Shown in pieces: positions 23,657-35,230 of a stretch of 64,000 nucleotides of DNA. The translations under genes and the position numbers were made by a program. The stretch comes from Bolinopsis microptera (lineage: Eukaryota > Ctenophora > Tentaculata > Lobata > Bolinopsidae): positions 11,044,411-11,108,410 of the forward strand of contig NC_087073.1 of the NCBI RefSeq assembly GCF_026151205.1. Reading direction: 5' to 3'. Numbering within the stretch: position 1 is the first letter of the stretch; every line of letters begins with the position of its first letter. The notes under the pieces were generated by a model. The model searched no databases. It had not been told where the DNA came from and worked only from the letters and a program-made list of their open reading frames with translations.

Positions 23657-24766
23657 TAATAATTTCCCGGTATTAGAACAAAATTGACCAGCTTTAAAGT
23701 ATTTAATAAATAAATTTTTTAATAATTTCCCTGTTAATCAAAATATTTACGGGTACTTTATTTGTATATTAATATGTAGAAGTAAAACGAGGGAACCCAC
23801 GTATGAATTAGCGAGGTAGGTCGAGGGTATCTAGTTTTTGTAGTATGCGGCAAGCCGAATTAAATTCATTCAAATTATCTTCAAGTCGGTGTCCGGTGAG
23901 AGGGACTTTGTCCGCCTGATGAACGCCACCACCACCCCGGCCGCATCTCCATGGCGCGACGAAGTAGAAGTTTCCCTCTATAATCAAGGTTTGTCCATGA
24001 AAATGAAGAGGTCTTCAGTGCATATGTTTTAAATCCCATGCTAGCGCATACACTAATGGTGGATTCGTGTGATGCTTGTCTGCCTGATAGTCATGCCATC
24101 AATGACGTAAGGGCTCCCCGGACCGTCGTATGCTCCGTCAACCAAGAATAGCATCGACGTACTCTTTTATCTTCATGTTTGTTTCCGTACCTAGCTGTCT
24201 TGTCAACTATTGTCTTTCTTCAGATATCCGGCTGAATCTACCCGTCGCGGATCCTGCGATTAATTTTGATTAGAAGATTTACTAATTTAATTATTTTAGG
24301 TTTCTAATCTCATTCCAAAAAGTGGCATATGGTGGAAATGGTTTGGAACATAGTCGTCACTATTATGGATTAATCAAATTCGAATGGTGTATGCCTTTTT
24401 CCACAGTGAACATTTGGGCAGAAAATAACTATAGTTTTCTTTGTATTTGTGATATGTCTGTAACCTACTGATCTTGTTTGATGTAGCTATCGTAAATTTT
24501 GTTCTCGTAGAACTCCAAGTTTCAACATCTTGTCACTCAATCGCGGACATCCTCTTCAATGTCCTCCAAGTAGCTTATATTATTTGTTTGATTTACCTGC
24601 GGTAAGTTAAATTATGACGTCATTAATTGGCTATAAAATTAATTCGAGAAGCTTAAGAACATGTTCTAGTGTATAAGACTAAAAAGCAACAAACTAATAA
24701 TATAATTAAATAATAATATGCAATATATCCGGTTATAACTATAATTACTGATTATCTCAACTGCAG
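23657..24766. other. Intergenic, with one candidate exon near 23880-23990
   Basis: FKSVSGERDFVRLMNATTTP then AASPWRDEVEVSLYNQ is open on the plus strand and ends near an imperfect donor (CAAG then GTTTGT). It may be upstream of the exon at 24767, but no family is recognised. Confidence 0.2.
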
Positions 24767-25046
24767 ACAGCATCTTCGCCCACCACAGTCAATATTCCCG
24801 CAACAGCACCACAAAGCGCAATCACAGCACCTCCTGCTGCTAACAGCTGCACACCCTAGACCAGCAGTACCCCGCAAAACCATTAAACCTAAAAGACACC
24901 AGCAGCGGCGGATGCAACTGCCACATGTTGCTGATGCTGTTGATGTTGCTGCGCAACCACAGTCGACAGCACTTGACCGAGCCAACAGGCTGGAAGCACA
25001 AGAAGAAACTAGAAGTTTGAACATTCTGTCCTGCAGTTTTTATTAG
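24767..25046 (+). CDS. Candidate 3'-terminal exon, Gln/His-rich protein
   Basis: ATTATCTCAACTGCAG is a good acceptor. The following frame is open for 92 codons to TAG at 25044-25046 and has no ATG at its start, as expected for an internal-to-terminal exon. It is rich in Gln, His, Ala and Pro (QHLRPPQSIFPQQHHKAQSQ), then basic (VPRKTIKPKRHQQRR), and ends with a charged helix-like TALDRANRLEAQEETRSLNI. The layout, basic patch then short coiled segment, recalls C-termini of Myb/SANT-like transposon or host proteins, but that is inference. The upstream exons are not identified. Confidence 0.4.
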
Positions 25047-25459
25047 TGGGTGATTAACGTAAATAGAGCGTAAGGATAAATAACTTAATAACTGTAAGAT
25101 ACTAACTAATCGGTCCAGATGTTTCTGTCGATCTGCGATCCGGCGATCGCTTGAACACAAAGGACAAAAGGAAATCGCGGCACGTGCCATGAATCGCGAT
25201 TTTTCTCATTCTCCGGCCGACCAAATCGCGATTTTTTGACGTTTGCCTGCAACTAATTGCGATTTTCTCAGGATCCTCAAGATATTTCAGTTTTTCACGA
25301 CAAATTACGCATTTTCCCTTAAATCTAGTCCAAGTATATATATAGAACCAATCACATCCATACCTTCCGAATGTATAGTACGGACTTCAGAAGCTCATAA
25401 TGATCAGGGTAGCTTGAAGCCATGGAAAACAATTGGTTTTCAGGAACCCACTTTTTGTT

Positions 25460-25620
25460 AATGGTTTGTTACAACCCTAACCCTACCCGCGTCCTAACTA
25501 ATCAAATTCGTGTTTTAAGCTAGCCTGTCACCGTACTTCCAAAAAGTTAGTTGCCCATAACTCTCCAGGGAAGCATTTTTGTCAAGCGTCCAAAGATTTT
25601 AATAAAGTGTGTTCTAATTC
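25460..25620 (+). repeat. Telomere-like dispersed repeat, copy 1
   Basis: CAACCCTAACCCTACCC leads into TAATCAAATTCGTGTTTTA, CTAGCCTGTCACCGT and GCCCATAACTCTCCAGGG. The same ordered blocks occur at 37205-37420 with a longer CCCTAA run. It is an interspersed family and not a chromosome end. Confidence 0.6.
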
Positions 25621-25859
25621 TAATAAATTACGGGGTTCCAGAAGCTACCACGTACACTCAACGACTATATTCCGAATAAGGCCAATTAGGTATTCACTAT
25701 TATACGGTTACATTATATTGTGATTATTCGTTCGCGTTGTTTATCGTGAGTTGGTGAATGTATGTTGTTGCATCGTGAGTTGGTGAATGTATGTTTTTGA
25801 TTATGCGAATGTTCAATTTATTGTCTATTTGGATCGTGTTTATATATCTATTTGTTCAA
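25621..25859. other. Spacer with a 25-bp tandem duplicate
   Basis: CATCGTGAGTTGGTGAATGTATG-like sequence is duplicated at 25744 and 25772. No gene. Confidence 0.4.
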
Positions 25860-26569
25860 GGTGTGGTGTATTTGTTAAGGATGTGTCGGTTAGATTTGCC
25901 ATCTTGATCTATGATTTGACATGTAATACGTACATTTCGACAGTTGCTTTTTTAAACCTTAACACAATAATTTAGGAGATGATATTAAAAAGAAGGATCG
26001 ATCACGGATCGAAGAATTCATTTATGACTGTGCTCACTGCTCGGTTGTATTTCACATGGTACCAGCCCTGCGAGCTGCCTCATACAACGGATTGGTGGTT
26101 TCATTTGCAAGATGACAGACTTCTACACTTCTCAATTCTCAAAGCTGTATCATCATATTATACTTATAGGATAAAGGTTGTTATTTTATACCTTAAATTA
26201 AGTACATTCATTTAGCAATTCACTTTACTCGATAGCATTAGCTTCTTTTAATTAACCCCTCTGATTTAACCCCTGCGAGCTAATTGCTATTATATTTTGT
26301 TATTAATATTATTTGCCATTTTATTTGTTAAATTAGTCACATTTCCACTTTCCAGGTTCAAATTATAGAGATATAGTAATTGAGAGCGGCTTAAGGAATC
26401 AAGGAACGTGCTATAGAATATCTCTTTAAACAGGTAACATGTTATATAAGTGAGAGTAATTACTAATTGGTATTATTTCTTAATGTGTACGGTAGATATC
26501 GTTAACATATAATAATAGTCATAATAGTACAGCTGCTATAGGTCAAAAATTTGCCCCTTACGGCTTACA
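25860..26569 (+). repeat. Duplicated block A, copy 1
   Basis: Nearly identical to 27639-28292. Copy 1 carries a roughly 40-bp insertion (around 26158-26200) after GCTGTATCATCA. Both copies keep an open frame starting MILKRRIDHGSKNSFMTVLT (78 and 70 codons), but the length differs because of the indel, so coding is doubtful. Confidence 0.8.
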
Positions 26570-26570
26570 C

Positions 26571-27528
26571 ACGTTACGTGAAGTCGAGTGCAGACTGTAA
26601 TCCAAAGTACTGTAATCCAAAATACTGTAATCGAGTGTTACTGTAATCGTAAAGTGATGGTCACCCTTTAGTTACGCCATTAAATAACCGCTTGTTAGTT
26701 CCTCTTGAAGATGTATGTGCAGTGAAATTTTGTACATATGCCCAAACATGGGCATATGGTTTTTGGCGCACAACTCCACCATTTCTTTTCTAATCTGGAT
26801 GGAAATTCATATACGAGTTCAGACGACAAAATCTGGGTTTTGAGCTTTTCGGGTGATTTGGATCTTCAACAAATACTGAGCTACATAATGGTCAATATGT
26901 AGTTTAGGCTTACCTTTCATACACCAAAATTTCCACTGCAATAATAGGTCATAAACTAAATTCACGATGAAACGAGAAAAGTGAACACTGGATATGGCGA
27001 GAAAGTTTCATAAAACTGGTTACTTTTAGCAAAATAGGGAACAAGGTACGTGAAAACTGGAAAATATTAGTTACCTTGAAGAATAAGGTACATCGAAACT
27101 AGTAACTTTTATTGAGCAGGCCGTATATCGAAAATGGTTACTTTTAGTGAACATGGCAAGTTAGTTTCATCAAAACTGGTAACTTTTAGTAAACATGACC
27201 TGGCGAGAAAATTACATCAAAACCAGTAACCCACTCTTTCTCTCAATCCCTCTGTCACAACCGTCTCACCACCTTTCTCACCCCTTTAATCGCTCACCAG
27301 TCACCCCTATACTACTAAGAGAAAGAAAACTTCGCCGGTTGAAGACGATAGTTTTGATATTCGGGTTAAAATATTTGATTTTTTCTTCACTTAAAGGTCA
27401 TTTCCGTCAAAAATTTAAGAAGAATGTTTACTGTTTAGGACACTAGTTTATATTACAACCTGAACGTGTTGGGAATTGTCAAGATACCACATTGCATATG
27501 ACACGTAGCATGGATCAATCAACGTCAA
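26571..27528 (+). repeat. Duplicated block B, copy 1
   Basis: From ACGTTACGTGAAGTCGAGTG to CAATCAACGTCAA, nearly identical to 30611-31527. Copy 1 has about 42 bp more within an internal degenerate repeat of TCAAAACTGGTAACTTTTAG. Non-coding. Confidence 0.85.
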
Positions 27529-27638
27529 AAATTATTTGGATATATTTTGGTTTTATGAACCTCTTTATATATAATAATGACCAGGCTAGGTGGTATGACC
27601 AAATAAGGATGTTTGTCTAATTTCTCGTACGGATAAGG
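27528..27638 (+). repeat. Duplicated block C, copy 1
   Basis: AAATTATTTGGATATATTTT to TTTCTCGTACGGAT matches 33119-33226. Confidence 0.8.
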
Positions 27639-28292
27639 TGGGGTGTATTTGTTAAGGATGTGTCGGTTAGATTTGCCATCTCGATCTATGATTTGACATA
27701 ATACGTACATTTCGACAGTTGCTTTTTTAAACCTTAACACAGTAATTTAGGAGATGATATTAAAAAGAAGGATCGATCACGGATCGAAGAATTCATTTAT
27801 GACTGTGCTCACTGCTCGGTTGTATTTCACATGGTACCAGCCCTGCGAGCTGCCTCATACAACGGATTGGTGGTTTCATTTGCAAGATGACAGACTTCTA
27901 CACTTCTCAATTCTCAAAGCTGTATCATCAAAGTACATTCATTTAGCAATTCACTTTACTCGATAGCATTAGCTTCTTTTAATTAACCCCTCTGATTTAA
28001 CCCCTGCGAGCTAATTGATATTATATTTTGTTATTAATATTATTTGCCATTTTATTTGTTAAATTAGTCACATTTCCACTTTCCAGGTTCAAATTAGAGA
28101 TAGTAATTGAGAGCGGCTTAAGGAATCAAGGAACGTGCTATAGAATATCTCTTTAAACAGGTGACATGTTATAGTGAGAGTAATTACTAATTGGTATTAT
28201 TTCTTAATGTGTACGGTAGATATCGTTAACATATAATAGTCATAATAGTACAGCTGCTATAGGTCTAAAATTGGCCCTTTACGGCTTACACA
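27639..28292 (+). repeat. Duplicated block A, copy 2
   Basis: Second copy of 25860-26569, lacking the roughly 40-bp insertion. The A-B-C-A' order shows the block has been reused locally. Confidence 0.8.
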
Positions 28293-28371
28293 CTGCACGG
28301 CTAACACACTGCACACACACATATTATTACTCCATACTTACCCGGGGACCCGAGGCTATAATGTAAGAAAT

Positions 28372-28418
<47 letters not shown>

Positions 28419-30296
28419 AGTATATCCCCGGGTCAAAATCGGAAAAAATCCTACATTTTAATATACTTTAATATACCTACAATTAGAAGATTTATATTCT
28501 TCGTTAAGATTTACATGATGAACTATATTTTTCACTCAGATTCGCAAGATAAGCCTGTTTTATGACTAGTACATGAATTTCCATCCAGATTGGTCAAAAA
28601 TTGGCTGAGCTATGAGCTTAAAAAATATGCCCATATTTGGGCATACTTTTTTTTATGAAAATCTTTTCAAAATTTACATACAATATAACATGTGGCGCAA
28701 AATAAAATCAAAATATAACTGATTGCGATCTCTAAAGGACAGATGTATGTAAATTTCAAAGGGAAACCAGAACGCAGTAAAATTGTAGTCGAAACCACAC
28801 CGCACAAGCCTAGTCCCTGGTAAATGAAAATCAATCAAATAATATGTTGATAAAAAATCATATCCCATCAGTCCTTCTCGGAGCTTACGATCTTATTGTT
28901 CCTTATAACATGAACTCGCTGAGGCTCCAATTCCCGTTTCTGCTTAACTTCAAGAACTAACTTCCTGAAGGCAGCTCTCTGCTCGGCTGATCGGTCGGGG
29001 CTGATGTACACTGAGTCATACCCCTCCACTTCTCTTAGTTTTCTCGCTTTGCTCAACACTCGCCGCACATGATCTGAGCCGCTGAGAGTGAACTTGATAG
29101 GTTTAACGGCTGGTCCTCCATCTGATACAGTTCTCCCCATCCTACAGCAAGAAACGATTCGAAGTTTCTCATCTATGTTTTCTAGTACCTCAAGCACTCT
29201 CTTTTCCAGGATTTCTTCACTCTTTTCTGGTAGACCGTAGATGACCAGATTTTGACTACGATCCTCTTCCTCGGAGGTACTTTTCAGAGCAGCTTTCATT
29301 TTCTTAGGCGCTAGCGCCTTGCTGCATGAATTCTTCACAACTGACGACCAGGCTTTGAGTTCGCTTTTCACTGTCGTCTGAACAGAGGTCAAATCTTCAC
29401 TTTTCTTCTCAAGCAATTGTCCTTGCAGTTTAATCACAGTGTTCTGATCTGCAATCTTTTCGTCCTTCAGTTGGTCGATTTCATCTTGTAGTTTGGTGGC
29501 TGAAAACAACAGCGGTGAACAATAACTGTCGAGAATGTCGATAAAAGTTTCCATCCAATCACACAGTATAGCCTTGGTGATCTGAGGCTTGTTGAGCGTT
29601 TCTTTACGTAACACATTGGATTTCTGAACACCTGCCGCTTGACGCATATCGTTGAGTAGCATAATCTGAGCACCCAAAATCTGTTCAGCATACATTGATC
29701 TGAATTTGAGTGTAGAATAATTCATCGCTATTTCATTGTCAAGATTCTCCAAGTATTTGTTAACCATGATGTACAATGTACACGCAGGGCCAGTTTAATA
29801 TACACGAGTATATTATCTGCTACACAGTGAGAGCTGTTTAAACCGACGCAAAAGCAATTAACTGATAAGACTGCCTTTACGCTTTTGCCCAAATTCGCTT
29901 TTGCCCAAATTCGATAAAATTTCAATATTTTTTAATGAGACTAACTCTATGTGAAAGATATAACTCAGTGTTTGTTGAATATAGTGGATACTAAGTAAAA
30001 AGACCTCCATGAACAAAATTGGGAAAATTGCACATAATATCTCGGTTCGGAATACTAGCCAAAATGACTTCATTAAAATTGAAATAACTCCATCAGTTTT
30101 CAATATTTTTTCAATAACTTTTTGGAATCGATTAAGAATTGCATTTCAAGCTTATTTTGGGCAACAATTTTTGATGTAGGCCTCCAAGGATATAGGGATA
30201 TATTAAAGTATATTGTAGGTATATTAAAGTATATTAAAGTATATCCCCGGGTCAAAATCGGGAAAAATCCTACATTTTAATATACTTTAATATGGT

Positions 30297-30331
<35 letters not shown>
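28372..30331. mobile_element. 1.96-kb element bounded by G43 and C33, carrying a LINE-type ORF1
   Basis: G43 (28372-28414) and C33 (30299-30331) mark the ends. Just inside each, a 57-bp module in direct orientation (28415-28471 and 30234-30290) starts TTAAAGTATATCCCCGGGTC and ends TTTTAATATACTTTAA, so each module has its own short inverted ends. The insertion splits a dispersed repeat: the left flank is CCCGGGGACCCGAGGCTATAATG and the right is CATAGAGATTCGGTGAAATGAC, adjacent parts of the repeat at 53305-53390. The flanks AAGAAATG (left) and AAGAATG (right) look like a target duplication with one base difference. The only gene is the minus-strand ORF1 at 28868-29776. Confidence 0.65.
28868..29776 (-). 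CDS. LINE-type ORF1 (RNA-binding) protein, 302 aa
   Basis: Intact ORF. Residues about 90-150 are heptad-like and Lys/Glu/Gln-rich (LQDEIDQLKDEKIADQNTVI), predicting a coiled coil. From about 175 comes an RRM-like region typical of non-LTR ORF1 proteins: QNLVIYGLPEKSEE (beta1 with an IYGLPE motif), VSCCRMGR, PIKFTLSGSDHVRRVLSKAR, VYISPDRSAEQRAAFRKLVL. ORF1 proteins of this kind bind element RNA as trimers. No reverse transcriptase follows in the element, so the gene stands alone, either a 5' fragment captured in a DNA element or a mobilised ORF1. The start at 29776 is the first Met; a second Met (MVNKYL) lies three codons on. Confidence 0.7.
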   Translation of the reverse strand: MYIMVNKYLENLDNEIAMNYSTLKFRSMYAEQILGAQIMLLNDMRQAAGVQKSNVLRKETLNKPQITKAILCDWMETFIDILDSYCSPLLFSATKLQDEIDQLKDEKIADQNTVIKLQGQLLEKKSEDLTSVQTTVKSELKAWSSVVKNSCSKALAPKKMKAALKSTSEEEDRSQNLVIYGLPEKSEEILEKRVLEVLENIDEKLRIVSCCRMGRTVSDGGPAVKPIKFTLSGSDHVRRVLSKARKLREVEGYDSVYISPDRSAEQRAAFRKLVLEVKQKRELEPQRVHVIRNNKIVSSEKD

Positions 30332-30333
<2 letters not shown>

Positions 30334-30400
30334 GAATGTACATAAATTCATAGAGATTCGGTGAAATGACAGACTGGCCGGCGCCGCCCATTATCTCCAC
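30332..30400. repeat. Right half of the split GGGGACC repeat
   Basis: CATAGAGATTCGGTGAAATG then ACAGACTGGCCGGCGCCGCC continues the repeat interrupted at 28371. Compare 53330-53385 on the same strand. Confidence 0.6.
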
Positions 30401-30610
30401 ACGTGCGCGCGGCTCTAACCATGAGCCCATGCCACAATCGTGGTTACACTCACACAGAATTAAGTAAACGAAATGTTTCTGATAATCCCATCTTAATAAC
30501 ACTTTTGTCAGCATTTAGCCTAAATATTTCCGTTTCGCGCTCTAATTTAATGTTAATCACCAGTTGAAATTAATCGCTCGATGACGCCAGAACTTTTGGA
30601 TTTTTCTAGG

Positions 30611-31527
30611 TACGTTACGTGAAGTCGAGTGCAGACTGTAATCCAAAGTACTGTAATCCAAAATACTGTAATCGAGTGTTACTGTAATCGTAAAGTGATG
30701 GTCACCCTTTAGTTACGCCATTAAATAACCGCTTGTTAGTTCCCCTTGAAGATGTATGTGCAGTGAAATTTTGTACATATGCCCAAACATGGGCATATGG
30801 TTTTTGGCGCACAACTCCACCATTTCTTATCTAATCTAGATGGAAATTCATATACGAGTTCAGACGACAAAATCTGGGTTTTGAGCTTTTCGGGTGATTT
30901 GGATCTTCAACAAATACTGAGCTACATAATGGTCAATATGTAGTTTAGGCTTACCTTTCATACACCAAAATTTCCACTGCAATAATAGGTCATATAGACT
31001 AAATTCACGATGAAACGAGAAAAGTGAACACTGGATATGGCGAGAAAGTTTCATAAAACTGGTTACTTTTAGCAAAATAGGTAACAAGGTACGTGAAAAC
31101 TGGAAAATATTAGTTACCTTGAAGAATAAGGTACATCGAAACTAGTAACTTTTATTGAGCAGGCCGTATATCGAAAATGGTTACTTTTAGTGAACATGAC
31201 CTGGCGATAAAATTACATCAAAACCAGTAACCCACTCTTTCTCTCAATCCCTCTGTCACAACCGTCTCACCACCTTTCTCACCCCTTTAATCGGTCACCA
31301 GTCACCCCTATACTACTAAGAGAAAGAAAACTTCGCCGGTTGAAGACGATAGTTTTGATATTCGGGTTAAAATGTTTGATTTTTTCTTCACTTAATGGTC
31401 ATTTCCGTCAAAAATTTAAGAAGAATGTTTACTGTTAAGGACACTAGTTTATATTACAACCTGCACGTGTTGGGAATTGTCAAGATACCACATTGCATAT
31501 GACACGTAACATGGATCAATCAACGTC
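30611..31527 (+). repeat. Duplicated block B, copy 2
   Basis: Second copy of 26571-27528. Confidence 0.85.
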
Positions 31528-32086
31528 AATACAGCCACGCACTTATCTCATGAATTTGTATTTACATATTATGTACAGTGTACACGTAATAACTTTATAT
31601 TACGTAATCAATCACTTTTTGAACAATTTTTTCCATGCAACTCATCCCACGTTACTGCAGGATATTATTTGACTTATTAGAATTAAAATCCCAATCGATT
31701 TTTCGCTAAACAAAATGACTATGCTAGAAGCCGTAATAAATGGGTTTCATATAGATTCTAAACGTAAACTTATTTTTCAGGAGAGGAATCTACAATAAAC
31801 AAAGACGATATATTTTTGGCCAGAAATTTGCGGAGTTCATTCGTCTTGCTAACTGTCTTGGCTGCAGATGTTTCTCTAAAAATCAGGTATTCACTATTTA
31901 ACTATCCTGTCAGGCTTAAACCCTGGTTGTTAAAACTAAAAGCCTTTTTGCATTATTCATCGTTAAATTTAATATAAAATAAATCAGATTTGTGAATAAT
32001 TTACTGTCATCTCCATGGTAATTTCATGATAGAAGTTGAACATTTTCTCTCATTTTCACACGTAGTATCTTATTTTCTTTCCCTCA
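31528..32086. other. Spacer with one exon-like segment at 31782-31887
   Basis: TTTTTCAG at 31773-31780 and CAG then GTATTC at 31885-31893 bracket an open segment (GEESTINKDDIFLARNLRSS, or in another frame GIYNKQRRYIFGQKFAEFIR). It may be an upstream exon of the broken gene at 32087; the phase is not certain. Confidence 0.25.
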
Positions 32087-33076
32087 GTGACGGTTCGAGG
32101 AGACACTGCATCTCACTGCTCGGTGAAGACACGGGGATATGAAGCTATTATCTCTCTCAAAGTCCATCGCACGTCGTCACAGAGCCTCAATCCGATCAGA
32201 GCAAGCAGCAAAGATCAAAAGAGACTTTACGTCCAATGTCAGACGATAAATTTCGACGGAAAACTCCTAGCAGAACTCAGAGGATTTAGGAGAGTAAACA
32301 GACTGGCTGTGGTCCTAGTACAAGATGAGGAGAACAAGATACTCGCAATCTGTAAGACTAGTGACTCTACAGTCTACAGGGACTAGGACGAAGCAGACAA
32401 AGTGAAGAAAATTCTCGACGACCGGAGCCTAGCAGATAAAATAATAGCCGTTGGATTTGATTCGACATCATCCAATACTGGATTTCACAAAAGAGCATGT
32501 ACTATTTTTCAGCAGCTCCTAAATCGACAGATCCTCTCGATGGCCTGCCCGCCTGCAGACATCACGCCCTGGAGGTGGAGCTTGTAAGAGGATCTACATC
32601 CAAGCAATTGTTCGGTGAACTGCAGAACATCGTCCTTCCTGATATGATCCCTACTTGCTTCAGGAACGACGTGTCGGAGACCTTCTATCCTTCATTAATG
32701 ACATCCGCCAACTCAACAACCAGCCCAGGAGATTACAAAGAAGTCCTAGAGCTTGCTAAACTAATTCATGGAGAAAGCATAGAGATGAAGAAAGGATACG
32801 TCTTCCAGATACAAAGACCTGGAGCTGACCACCGTCCACTATGCCATCTACATTATGAAGATGGTTCTTCTTTACTCGATACTATTTCACTGTACGAAGA
32901 AGAGAAACGTGCTCACCACGACAGTCTCAACATGGGCACACATGGTTCCTGAGTCCTGACTGAAGAGCTCGTCCCACTATCCTTGTTCGATGAAGACCTA
33001 TCTCCAGAGCGCAGGTGTCTCCTTGCAGCAAGAATAGGCCAACAAACTCTTGGAGCAATTCAAGTTGGAACTTGAA
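32087..33076 (+). pseudogene. Broken RNase H-like (hAT-like) transposase gene
   Basis: After TTTCCCTCAG (acceptor-like) the frame reads through LYVQCQTINFDGKLL and VNRLAVVLVQDEENKILAIC to a TAG at 32384-32386. It resumes with IIAVGFDSTSSNTGFHKRAC, shifts frame near 32545 to ACRHHALEVELV, and runs through GSTSKQLFGELQN to a TGA at 32950. The tail LTEELVPLSLFDEDL and PERRCLLAARIGQQTLGAIQ ends near 33076. The order Asp (FDSTSSNTG), then C-R-H-H-x-x-E, recalls the D and CxxH...E layout of hAT-type RNase H transposases. I have met similar uncharacterised repeated proteins in invertebrate genomes; assignment to a named superfamily is inference. At least two stops and one shift make this copy dead. 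Confidence 0.6.
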
Positions 33077-33118
33077 AAATTGTTTGGTTGTTATTGAACG
33101 TCAATTAAGCCTAATTGA

Positions 33119-33226
33119 TCAAAAATTATTTGGATATATTTTGGTTTTATGAACCTCTTTATATATAATAATGACCAGACGTGGTATGACCAAATAAGGA
33201 TGTTTGTCTAATTTCTCGTACGGATT
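33119..33226 (+). repeat. Duplicated block C, copy 2
   Basis: Copy of 27528-27631, joined here to unrelated sequence at GGATTAGGGTT. Confidence 0.8.
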
Positions 33227-34250
33227 AGGGTTTTCAACATCTACACTTTAGTTTGGGTTTGGATTTTAAATAGTCACTAAGGACTACTTGAAGTACGTGT
33301 TAAAGTATGTTATGTAGTAGAGTGTTGAGCGATTGATCATCTTTGCATGTTTAGTATAGACCTTGTTGTAGAAACTTAGTACGGTTCTCCGCAGTTAATG
33401 TCATTCTGTATTATACGAAAATGCATAGCTAGCAGTAGCATGAGGTATGATAACCTCACGTATCGAAATCTTTGAAATATCTAATCGATTGAGTCTTATT
33501 ATCTGGGGGCTCCGTTTAAGGTTTTCATACACTTATCAATTGAATATTGTTAAAATTAACTATAAATGTCTCATTAATATTACGACTGTTTGAGAACACA
33601 AAGCCCGGCCCTCGGGGTCCCCGGGTAAATCCAAAGCTAGGAATCATGATGAGTGATTCGTGTATTTGGTACTGGCCATAGCACTCTCGTAAATCTATTT
33701 TTCATGTCAATAGTTTACGATGACTCCATCATGTACTGTTCTCTTTTAACTTGAAGTATGTAATCAAATTATTAGAATATGAAAGTTAACATAAATTTTG
33801 TGATAACAGATATTATGTCTACCACCTTTTTCCACTTGAAGTTGATTATATTTACCTGTGGACCTCCTGCTTTTGTGTTCATTAACACAATTGCATATAT
33901 ATGGTGGAATTACATCGGTCGCATTTTTGGGGTGGAATGCTAGGCGAGTTGTCGTGTGATCATTAAGTAATAATAGTTAAATCATCCATGATACCTTTGA
34001 TCCGTCAAAGTTCGGAATTGCAATAGACCAAAAGACATGGGGAGAACCTTAATATAACATGAATGATAACATATAACGCTACTGCACTTAGAACTCAAAA
34101 CATGTCTCTTGTTGCCACTCGGTCACAAACTGCCTTCGTGAACGTCTAAAAGGTCTACCAAAATGCTATTATATTATTACAAAGCACGTTGCGTGCGCGT
34201 TAAGCATTCCACTCGCAAAACCGCGCCCGTTGCGCGTTTGAGAGGGTTAC
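33227..34250. other. No gene seen
   Basis: AT-rich sequence. CCGGCCCTCGGGGTCCCCGGGTAAATC at 33605 is a further copy fragment of the GGGGACC repeat family. No ORF of interest. Confidence 0.4.
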
Positions 34251-34257
34251 ATATCAT

Positions 34258-34305
34258 CAGGCTATGTTAATGAACATGATAGCCTGAGGTCCCCAGGTAA
34301 AGCAA
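34258..34305 (+). repeat. GGGGACC-family repeat with internal hairpin
   Basis: CAGGCTATGTTAATGAACAT then GATAGCCTGAGGTCCCCAGG: the first and middle parts pair as a hairpin. The second part recurs at 47556 and, inverted, at 53305. Confidence 0.6.
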
Positions 34306-35230
34306 TATATACATACAGATGAGCACTCAGGAGATGGTGCGTGTATGCGCGCGCACGCGCAGTGCTGACAATAGCGTCGTCTGTAACCCCGGGTGCACGT
34401 ACATCACTACATCGTGTGTGATGATTGATCTCTTATTGAAGCTAATTTCTATTTCAATGACAAATGAGTTTCTTAGACAATTATATATACCAAATAAAGA
34501 ATTGTGGTACATACAGTAATGAATAAGGAATTAGAAATTAAACATTAAAACAATTTTACCGCGCCCAGGAAACCTTACCGCCTGCTGGGCTTGCTAGAGG
34601 TGATAGACTTTAAACAGCACGTTTGGCGTCGCGCGTCACGTTAAGTTTACCTTTCGCACGCTGCATTGAGCCAAGTAGTCATGACAACGACATTTCTTTG
34701 CAAAGTTTAAAAGCTGTGATCCTTTTTTTAGCCCAAAATTAAACTTTTTGGTTTAATTCAGAATCTAAGTTGTCCCCAATTTGGCTCCTGGGGAGCTAAC
34801 TGTAAATTTACGAGACGGGAATTTTGTTGAAAACCGGAAGGTTCTATCTATTTTACTTTTGGAGATATACCCCATTGTGGATTGAAATGCAATTACAACA
34901 GAATTATATAAAAACTTACTCTAACCAGAGCCTTCTCGCTTGCAGTAGCCAGTAGCGCGCGACTGCCAAATAAGCACGTCACGCAGTACGCGTATACACA
35001 TGGCTATGTGAAAATAAAATATATATATATATGCTTTGTATATTTTAAAATAAATAGTTTTACATTTTTTGAATTGCATTTAATTGACGATGTCAATTCA
35101 TTGCAGCTCGGCGGGGCCCAGTAGCGCATTTCGCCGATCTAGCGGTGGTTGCGAAAACATAATTGACGCGTGCGCGGCGCGGCCTAGTAACGCATCGCGC
35201 TACAAGAATTGCATGTAATTGTTTAAAAAA
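34306..35230. repeat. GC-rich interspersed repeats, no gene
   Basis: Islands of GC-rich sequence in an AT-rich background, such as GTGCGCGTTAAGC and CAGCTCGGCGGGGCCCAGTA (35106), with GCATTTCGCCGATCTAGC and AACGCATCGCGCTACAAG after it. The last three blocks recur in the same order at 48499-48618 and inverted at 52575-52677. Confidence 0.55.

Noticed and set aside
25979-27966. MILKRRIDHGSK ORFs in blocks A and A'
   Set aside because: Identity is due to recent duplication. The frame ends differ because of an indel, and there is no domain.
30287-30514. 75-codon minus-strand ORF ending in poly-Gly
   Set aside because: The Gly run is the C33 tract, and the rest is repeat sequence.
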